Shown: piece after piece, positions 49,345 to 60,200 of the stretch
How positions within the stretch are numbered: position 1 is the stretch's first letter
How the letters are laid out: each line of letters opens with the position of its first letter
Origin: Rachycentron canadum
Taxonomy: Eukaryota > Chordata > Actinopteri > Carangiformes > Rachycentridae
Reading direction: 5' to 3'
Assembly (NCBI GenBank): GCA_038496675.1
Contig: CM076654.1
Coordinates: forward strand, 8,414,347-8,478,346
Length of the DNA stretch: 64,000 nucleotides
Program-made: the position numbers and the translations under genes
Notes under the pieces: model-generated
The model's database searches: none
Seen by the model: only the letters and a program-made list of their open reading frames with translations
Told to the model about the DNA's origin: nothing

Positions 49345-51932
49345 CCTTAATTGTCATTTTGCCCATCTGTAGATAAATGGGACCTATGTGTAATGGCCTG
49401 TGTCTCTATGGCTCCATTGACATAATGGGAGGGAGGACACACTTATGGTCTCCACACACTCTCTGTTTGGGTTCATAAAAGAGCAACAAGGGGGCTGCTG
49501 ACATGGAGGACCATTAAGACTGCAGCATATGATTAATACCATAAACTATTGTCAGTGTGACTCTCATTAACCTTTCATGACATCACCAATGGCCACATGA
49601 AGTCAATATAATTTACAATATTACTTCTCTTCAGAGGTGAAATGCACAATATTGATTAATCATTAAGTTAATTTCATCTTAAATGATCACCAGCTTTATT
49701 TTTTAAAGCCACAGCATTGATCCTGAGGATATACAGCTATATCTCCTACATTGTGAGGTGTCATTAGTTATCAAAAGAGCTGGAGATTACACTGAATAAA
49801 ATAGATTAATGGCAGAATTTGCTCATAACTGAGTCAGAGTCACCTTGTTTGAAAGAGATGATAAATGTAAATATAGAAATCGGCAAGAAATCAGTGAGCA
49901 AAGTCCTGCATAGATCCTGTCTACAATGCAATGACATGCATTACAGCAAGTGTTTTGTTTTGGAATGGGGGGGCACTGTGCTGGCTGTAGTCGATGGTTG
50001 CTCTTTAAGCTTGGCTGCTGTATCCAGTGTAGATGAGATTTAGTGATCTAATCTCACTGGTTTAAAGAAACATAGCACACATACACCAAACAGTGGGAAG
50101 GGGAATAAAGACAGTATTTCTTATTTCTGGTTCATAAATTAATGTTACAAATGCAGCTTCCATTACACTATGCCAGAAGGTCAACCGTTCACGCTTCATT
50201 GAATATTATGCATATCTTCTTGTGCGTTTTGTGTATGTGTGTGTTCCAGTCTTCCACACAGCAGTTCTACCTTATTACTAGCAGTCTTTCACGCCTGGGA
50301 CTGGAACTGGAGGCCTTGCTCCCAGCTATCAAGTCACAGATCAGCTCAGCGCTGCTCCATGGCCTCCTGTTGGACACTCCAGACCTGCTGGCTCCAGCCC
50401 ACAACTTTCTCAAGGTGCTCAATGAAAAGGCAGCCAAGTGAGTATCCAGCAGCATGAAGAGAAGATATTTGGAGGGGAAAGAGGAACAACTGTGTTTTAC
50501 ACAAGCAGTGATACAAAAAAAAGTATCAAAATAAAGCTCAATACAAAAACAATATTGGATTGTTAAGTTGGCATAGAGATCACTACATCCATCCATTATC
50601 TATACCGCAGGAGGCCTGGAGCCTGTCCCAGCTGACGTAGGGTGAGGGCGGGGTAACAACTTGGACAGGTCGCCAGTCCTTTGCAAAGCCAACAAATAGA
50701 GATATACAGAGACAAACAACCATTCACACTCATGCCTACGTGCATGTCTTTGTACTATGGAGAACTAGAGAACCCGGAGACAACCCATGCAGGCACAGTG
50801 AGGACATGCAAACTCCAAGCTTTGAATCCAGAGTCTTCTTGATGTGAGGCGACAGTACTAACCATACAAAACAGTCAGTTCCGGTTTATGTTAAGTCCTT
50901 ACAGTTTTGCTTTTGAACATAGCTTCATGGGTGACTGATATTTTCCTCATGTGATAGACTAGAGTTATTATTATTGTTCAGTACAAAATAATATTGTCAA
51001 TCATATCAAAATGATATGATTTAAATTGCCTTGTTGTTTAAACTCACTATGGGCTTGGGCTGCAGCTAATACTTACTTTCATTATGGATTCATTAATTGC
51101 TTTACTGTTATTTGTAATTAACTGATGAATAACTAATTCATAAGTCACTTAATATATTTTAACACTGATCCAAACTGTGAAACTTAATTTAAGGCTAATT
51201 TTTTGGGAAGACTGTCTTGCAAATTACCTTGACTGGTACAGTGCACTGTGTGATGATAATGTACAATCTGTTATCTCAAAATTAAGAAAAGGGGGGCTTG
51301 CAAGCAACATTAACCCTTGCATTACTTTATTTGAATATACATGTTTGAATACCTTGATTTGTTAAAGATATTTAATATTTCAAATCTAACGCTTGGTAGA
51401 TAGATGAGACATCAACAGGTGTATGTCCCAGAAAATGCCTCACATTTGGACTGTATTTGTACAGGTCGGGGAATAAGACTGAGTTGTTCTCAGATCTGTC
51501 TGGCTTCCCGGTGCTGCAGGAAAGGAGGGAGCAGATCCAGAGAGTCCTCAATGAGATTCAGGACCACCGCAAAGAAATCCGCCTGACTCTGAAGGCCCCT
51601 GGTTTTGACTACACAAGCGTCTCTGGTCAGGAGGTACCGTTTGTGTGTGTGTTTGAGTTTGTGAACGAACAACGCATGAGAGGAGATTGACAGATTTGGG
51701 TAAAAGACTGACTGACAATGATGATTTGATTTCTGTGTGTGGTTTTTTTTTTAAATTTTTTTATAACAGTCTGTGTGTCTATCTTAATCAAAAGTGACAC
51801 ATTAATATGTTAGTCTGCTCTGGCCTCCTTTATGAAAGTCTTCCCTCTCCTCTTCCTGCCTTCAGTTTTTAATTGAGGTGAAGAACTCACTGTCATCCAT
51901 TGTACCACCCAACTGGATCAAAATCAGCAGGT

Positions 51933-51983
<51 letters not shown>

Positions 51984-54200
51984 TTTTGCTTGTGGCAACA
52001 ACTGTCTTTAAAATTTGTTCTAAACCAGCTAAAGCTGTTTAGACTAAGTGTTGTCTGAGATGTAGCTGTGTAACAAGATCTTTTTCACTGAGCGATGTAA
52101 TGAAGAGTGTGACATGTTGAGCATTTAGTCATTTGACACTTCTTTCCAAAGCAACTTACAAGTGAAGGGCAGCTCTAAAGCTTCAGACCTTGCTTGCTGT
52201 GCTAAATCTGTTCACTAGGGTGAAGTGCATGGACATCAGGTAAAGAAGTGCAATGATCAAGTATAGTTAATGTTAGTTAGGCATGTTTGGGTGTTAGAGG
52301 TATTAGGAGACAAGGTCTTGAAGATAGAGGGGGATGCCCTCTCATTTGGTAGCTTATCAGGGAACGACAAATGAGAACAGTCTGGAGTGTAACTGCCTCG
52401 TGCAGGGAATATAAGGCCAGACGACATTCCTTGGATGAACACAGTGGACAAAAAAGGGAATAAGTTTGTATGACTGAACTTAAGTAGATGGGTACTGACC
52501 CAAAAGTCACTCTGGAGGCAAGCAATAGTGTCTCAAATTTGATTTAAGCTATAATGGGCAGCCAGCGGAGTGACGTGTGCACTTTTAAGGCTGAACAAAG
52601 AGCAGATGTGCCGCTGTATTGTGGAACATCTGTAAGATAACAAACTGTTGATGGAAAAAGTTGATAATATATCAATATATGGCCATGGAAAATGCGTGTT
52701 TCTGACTGGTTGGCAGGTGTATCTTAAATTTGTATGTCGACTCTCTAAACATAGATCTTGTCTCTGAAGACAGATCTTTATAAATCTGGCCGTATGTTTA
52801 GGATCATTATCATGCTGCAGAGTGGATTTGAGACTGATCAAATGCTGATGGTACAACATGATGGATAAGAATCTAAACATCTAAAAAGCTTCTGCACACA
52901 ACTATATATAACACACAAACCAAAAACACAGGCTTTTACTTGCTTTTCATTTGCTGATGGAACTAATCCAAAATGGTTTAAAGCTGTAATCGATCTAATC
53001 TCTAATCAATTATTTTCATATTGACAATGGATTAAAAGATGGGTAATGTGAACCTGACTCTAAAGTTCCCTTTAGCCGTTTTTAGCCCATTATTTTGTTT
53101 GTATTGTTTTTTATGGTCTGCAAATTTACACTTTTGGTTAGTTTTCCTCAACCTTGTTCCAGATATAAACAGCCATTAAACCCAATACGCATTTCCTGTC
53201 CAGCACCAAATGGGAGCAGGATAAATGCAGTGACTAGCATATGAACACAATAGAGCATTTAGCAGCTAAAGAGCCTGATATTTCCCTCAGGGGTTGTTAA
53301 TAAACAAAACACAGCTAACAGAGAAGTGAATATTGGACTTCTGCTTATCATGTGTGAAACACAACTTCAGATGATTGCTAATATTAGCATCTGGCATGGC
53401 TGCTAAGATGTGCAAATCCCTCGCAAGGCCCAAAATGGGACAATGGTGACCTTAGATTTGTCAGATATTTAAAATTTGTTCTTGTCATCAGACCAATAGT
53501 GCTCTCTTTCTTTTCTTCCACAGCACCAAGGCTGTCAGCAGGTATCACTCTCCTTTCCTGGTGGAGCGCTACAAGAAGCTGCTGCAGCTCCGGGAGCAGC
53601 TGCTGCTGGATTGCCAGAGGGAGTGGATCAATTTTCTCGAGTATGACACATACTTGCATCCACACACATCTGAACATCAACTCAAATGAAGAACTGCTAA
53701 AAAACATGTTAGTCTCTGGTTGAGAGAGATGCCTCCACAGCCTGCCAGAATTAGTCAGTTTTAGTCAAGTACACTGTCAGTGCTGCTTTGTCAGAACACA
53801 GTATGCACTTACCTTAATTTACACTTGAAAATCTCTTTCCTCTCTCGCTTTCTCTCTCTCTCTCCCTCTCTCTCTCTCTCTCTCACTCGCTCTCTCCCTC
53901 TCCCTCTCTCTCTCTGTAGTCATTTTGGGGAGCACTATTACACCATGAAAAGGGCTATTAGTCACCTAGCAACCGTGGACTGTCTCTTTTCGTTGGCTGA
54001 GGTGGCTAAACAAGGGGACTATTGCAGGTGATGTCCTCTCATGATGACCATAAATATTTGTGTACCCCTGTAAGTTGGTATTGTGCATAAGTTTGTGTGT
54101 GGGTGGGTGTCCTGTGTCATGTCCTATAGTCTCAGACAGGCTGTGTGTGGGAGTGTGTGCTGGGCTCTGCAGCGTACTCGGCCAAAACGCCAACATCTCT

Positions 54201-54267
<67 letters not shown>

Positions 54268-57200
54268 TTACATGCATTGTCTATTTCTGCACATTAGTAT
54301 TTTAGGTTTACTTCTATCTGTGTGTTTGTGCTGCAGTGCTCTTTGTTGCTCTATGTGGAGATTCATATCTTCTGTTTTTCTTGATCTCTTAGTCTTCTTT
54401 GTTTTTAATTGCTCTTTTATTCATCACAGTGAAGCAGTGTGTGTGTTAATTTAATGTATTTTAGTAAAGCATTACTGATATAATGACTGGCCACATACAC
54501 TATATATCACATCTTTATGGATTATTTGTGGCAACTATTGAAAAAGAAACTGCAGACCAACTAAGCTCCAATGATAAAATAAATAATTTAAAATCATTTA
54601 TATTTAACTTTTGTTTAGTATCCAAAATCAAGTGTTATATTTACTGTCACTTCCGTAGTTTATAGAAAAATATTGTTTATATGAACACAGATATTCTATA
54701 TATCTTTATTGAAATATGTTATGACATCAGTGGATATATTTTTATTCACTTTTTCTTTTTCTTTTCATACTCAAGCATCAGTATAATCTATTAAAGTTCA
54801 GTAATGAGTTTCCTTAAATTTCCCTCAAGATAAAGTATCTATCTAATGGTCTTTTTATACTTCATATAAATGTGAAAGGGAAAACCACATGGACAATATT
54901 TTAGTGGGATTCAGTCTCAGGGCACCCAGTAGTTTTTATTAATCATGCCTTCTTTATCCATGCACTGAATGTATACTGAGTTCAGTGTGTGTGAATGTGT
55001 TTTGAAGTATGTGTTAAACTGACTGAATGTCCTGTGTTCAGACCAGAGGTGCGTGAAGATCTGCGTCAGATCGTGATCAGGGACGGCAGACACCCTGCCA
55101 TAGACTTACTGATGGGGGAGCAAAACCAGTATGTGCCCAACAACACTGAACTGCAGGTACACACACACACACACACACACACAGGCTCAGTGCGAGAGCT
55201 ATGATACAAAGTTGAGCCAAAACACACAGACATTTGCCTGCTCACTAACTCATTGAGACTGAAACAAAATTGCTACAGCTCACTCAGATACACATATAAA
55301 TACACACAATACCCACACATAGACACACACACAGACACTATTCCTTGCTCAGTGCTGTAGTGGGTGCGGGTTAATCTTGCAACAGAAACACAAGCCAGTA
55401 GGAAGAGAAGCCAAGCTTTTGGTCCACCCACCTCCTCAGCTGTGCAGGACAGCATGCAAATATCTTACTCTGTCTCTCTCCTTGTTCGCCTTCTGTCTAT
55501 GTCACTGTTATACACATCTCCTCCCCTCTCCTCCCCTCACCTCCAGGGTGATGGCAGGCGAACTATGATAATCACTGGTCCTAATATGGGAGGCAAGAGC
55601 TCCTACATCCGCCAGGTGGCCCTGATATGTGTTATGGCTCAGATGGGCTCCTACGTCCCGGCCTCTGAGGCCTACCTCGGCATACTGGATAGCATTTTCA
55701 CCAGGTATGAACAACTGTAAACAGACTGGAGTAAACAGCGTAGACAGAAAGGAATGATATCAATAACTGCATATGAATGGCTTGAGGTCACTACATTCAC
55801 ACAACTTCTGAGAAGTGAGTTGCTTCAAAAAGTACCTTTTTAAAATTTCCGTCTAGTGGTATTTAGCCATACATATAATTTATTTGTTTTGAGATAAAGT
55901 ATGTGTCTCTGAGATTTCTGCCCTGACTTTAATAATGAGGTGAATGAGTTTTTTAATGTTCACAACATTAAAGAAATCCAGATAAGAAAATATCCTGTTA
56001 ACACTAGTTTGGGCAAGTAAAGACCTAACTTTGAAAGCATTTATTTCGTTGGGCCAAATGGATTTGAGCTTTTGTCTTTTTCATGTGTGAAATAAATAAA
56101 AAGTTCTGCACCATAATGAAAGCGCAAACTCATAGACTTATAATAACATCAGAATATTATATTATAATATTAATATCATATCACTAAAAAACAGATATAA
56201 TCATATCACTCAGTGTCCTGCAGTCACATTAGCAAGGCTGTTATTAAAACATTCAGGGGCCAAGCAAGTCTGGCACAAGAGACACACGGTGCAATTTCAA
56301 AACTGAAATCTGAAACTGAGATACAAACATCCATAAACCAGGCAAGACACACAGAAGTCACTATAGATTTAGATTTCTTCATTCAGTCTTAATATACTGA
56401 GGTATCAAATTTAAAGAAGAAAATAAATTGGTCAATACATTATAATCATAATATGTCATAATAATTTTTTGTCTTATTTATATTTATTTTTTTTATAATT
56501 TACCAACTAATTGAATCTAAATGTATTTATTACTATTATAACCAATTAGTTGGAAGGGAGGTGACCAAGGGAGGGCTTGAATGGGTGATAATACCATATA
56601 CAAGTTTTCCTCCTGCAGGAGTTGTTTTTTTTGTTTTATCCCATGAAAAAATTTCAACAGCAGAATATTCAAAACAGTTATCCACTGGATAATCCACAGA
56701 ACAGTATTCTTTGGGACTACTTTCTTCTGCAGAAGGATATTAAAGCTGTTGTTACTGGAAAAATGTTTATTTATAATTTGAGCAAATTGATACTTATCTA
56801 TGAATCTACTTGTGAATCTGTCAGTTTTTTTTTTGAGTTGAGTTGAATAGAGACATTGGATACAGAAAAAAATGAACACAGCTCACACCTAACAGTCTCT
56901 TGGGGACAAAAACATGTCCATGTTTTCCTGGCAGGCACATTAAAGCTGAGACATCACACACACACCACAAATACATATATTCCTAGTCTGTTATGTAAGA
57001 ATGACATAATAGCACTGCCATTGCAAGCTACAGCCTCTCTTTTTTTCTTTTTTTTTCTTTTTTTTTTAAATTGTTGAACAGACACAGAAACGCACTCAAG
57101 AAGTGATTCCTGAATGACTTTTTCTCGCCTTTTCTCCGTCAACAACAACACTGACGGTGCACAACACACTCTCACCTCTGCAGATTCTGGCCTATTAGTG

Positions 57201-60200
57201 CAATTAGCCATTCACAGCAGATGCACTGTAGAACACATTGTTAACCTTAATGGTCGAGTTTATTTTAGTTTTGGGACTAACACTGATCCCTGCCTATGCC
57301 CATCCTCACCACATAGGAGGAGATGTGTGAGGGGGGTAAAAAAAGTTGAGCAAGAGTTGTTTGAAAAGACCAGCTCCATTGTTCTGTCTTGGTTTGGTAC
57401 GATAAGACTCTGTATGCAGGAACCCTCAGACAATAAGGCTTTGTGGGAGAAGATCTTTCTGTGCCGCTGATGATTGTTCTTATTATGATGAGAGAGCAGT
57501 AAGTGCTGCATGTAGTTTGCAGCCCTGACTACATATTAGTGTGGAACACAGGCCAATATACTGTAGGGTCTCTGCTATTTTGCCTCTGTTGCACTGTGTG
57601 ATTAGACCTAATGACTTGCAGATGTGTGTAATTGTCTTTTTTTTTTTTGTGGGTTTAAGCATGTTCTTATGTATTAACCCAGTGGGAGCCAGGGACTTGT
57701 CAGCACACCACAACTGTGTGTGTTTATGTCCATGTGTGTATTTTTCTTTCCTTGAGAGAAATGGTGGTTTTCTTTTTGTTTTTTGTTTTTTTTTTTTGTT
57801 TTTTTTGTTTTTAACTTCATATCAGCAGAATAAGGTGGTTGTGACTGGTCCTCACATCTGTAAGGGTCTAACTTTAGGGTCTGTGTTATGTATTGATGCT
57901 ATTAGACTATGATTGAGTCAACAGAAGTAAGGACCTGATTCTAAAACACTGGGATATATTATTACACTACAGGTAACATATTTTATCTTTATCTTTGAAG
58001 CTTGAACAAAAAAAAAACTGGAAGCTTTAAAGACATCTGTAATCAAATCAATTGGAAAAACCTACAATGTAAATATATATATTTTTTTAAATCTTGGAAT
58101 TAAAAATAATAAAAAATAAAACCAGCAAACAACTGGAGTTTAACATTTTTTTTGCACTAAATCCAAAAGACTTAATCAGATAATCAGAAGCATTTGTGTT
58201 TTTCTTCACTTTTATATCACACTCTTTTCAGTTTTTCTTTTTCACCACAGAAATGATTTCCTACTAAACCAAGGCAATCAAATCGGCCTGAAGATGGGGA
58301 TCAGAGGGAAAATAACGTTTATATCAGTGATAGCATAATGATTACAAGAAATTGTGAGGAAAGAGCTGTGGAGTTACATGCAACGACTTTGCAGATGGAT
58401 CAAATCCTTTGTGACCTGTGCCTCTGTTTTTGGAAAACCCTGGACCTTCCTAGAAAACGGTTAACGCTTGTTTAGAAATAAGACTTTGAATTAAGGAGTA
58501 ATTAGTGTCGTCTTTCGGTTTGCACTTGTATGTCCCTATGATGTCTAGTCAGGGCTCTGAATGGGGTTGCATGTTACTATTATCTCTTTTTCTCTCGAGA
58601 AAAATGCATCTGTAGCTAATTAACATCTACACACAGACGCACAGTATCTGCTATGCTCTCTTCACCTCCTGCTACTCTGTTGTCCTCTCTTTTTCTAATT
58701 GGACTGCTCAGCTTCCTTCTTATCACAGAGTGGAAGGGTCCTGAGGAGAATCGGCCTTGATAATAAACGCTTAATCAATTCCCACCACTGTGTCAAGCAT
58801 AATAGACACAGCGGTGGGAATTGCTTCATCTTGTGTGTTTGTGTATATGAGAGATTTTACATGTTTGTGAGTGAAAGGGAGGCAGACATGGAGTGAGAGC
58901 TTGTGAGTTTTACCAGAGTGGAATAAGCAGATTTTGTGGGTTGGGGGTAATGAGATGGTGCGTAGGTGTTTAATGGGATATCCTGTCTGAACTGATCCAG
59001 ATGATTGATTATCAATGAGGATACAATGAATAATTTGTTTTAAAGCTGTGTGCAGCCACACATAGTCTTGGTTTATTTTCCTGCCCACTCCACTGTGCTA
59101 CAGGATTTTTACACATACGCCATACAGTTGTTTAAGCATAATCATGTGTATATTCTTTTATAGACGTAAGCAGAATAAGTGTGTGTGTGTCTGTGTGTTT
59201 CGTGGCAGCTGAGAAATGAATATGTGAATGTGCAGCTGCTGTGTGTGTGTTTTCTTGTTGGTATCGAGTCCTGAGGGTTATAGAGCACTCCTTCCATCAC
59301 TTCATGGTTGTTATGGAAACAGCAAAAGGAAGCAGAATGTAAAAGTGTGTTTTTGAAAAGGACCTTTAATCGACCATGGACTCCTAGCAGTGATTATACT
59401 TTCACAAAGTCTTTCACTCCCATCAGAAACTGCAGTGAGATAGTTTTTTCCTTTTTATGGGATGAGAGGGGATTTTAGAAATCTGACTAATGTACAGAAA
59501 GACCTCACAAACCATGGTGGGTGTTTTGGTGCCAACAGGTCTCTGTGTAACATCATCACCTAAGTGGGCGTTGTAACATGTCAGGCATGGGGAGAACTGC
59601 AGTATCCTAAATCAACTCATTTGTTCCTCTGAGTTTTTGCAGTGCTGCAGTGTCAGTGAGCCTGTGCTTTCTTGTAAGCGTCATGTACGGCTGTTTGGCC
59701 CTTTAGTGTGTTTCACAGGACCCGGAGATTTAAATCAGACTCTGCAGAAATCCATAAATGGTCAGACATATCTGAGAACCCAAAAACATTGAAAGGTCAC
59801 TTGGTTGATATTCTTATATAGATCCTTTGCTATGTGTATACAGAATGAACTGTATACACATGGAGGAGCAGTTGTATGTAATGTAAACATCTCTGTAGTG
59901 TCTGTAAATTTCCAATACTGTGAGTATTGTAGTACCTGTTGTCTCGTGGGTGCAAAATAAGACATATTGTTTGGCAGTGTTCAATTCTAGTATGACTCCA
60001 GGGTAGAAGCTGTTTCTCCATAACATGATATCTACCAGAGGGCAGCAAGTCAAACAGATGATGTTCAGGGCGGGAGGGTCTTTCAGTACGTTTGCTCCTC
60101 TGCTGATGCAGCAAGAGCTGAATAAGTGGACTAAAGAGGGCAGTGAGCAGCCAATGATCTTCTGGGTGGTGTTAATGCCCCTCTGAAGGGCTCGCTGTTT

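Noticed and set aside
56517..56879. 120-codon minus-strand ORF in msh3 intron 20
   Set aside because: Low-complexity AT-rich translation with no family features.
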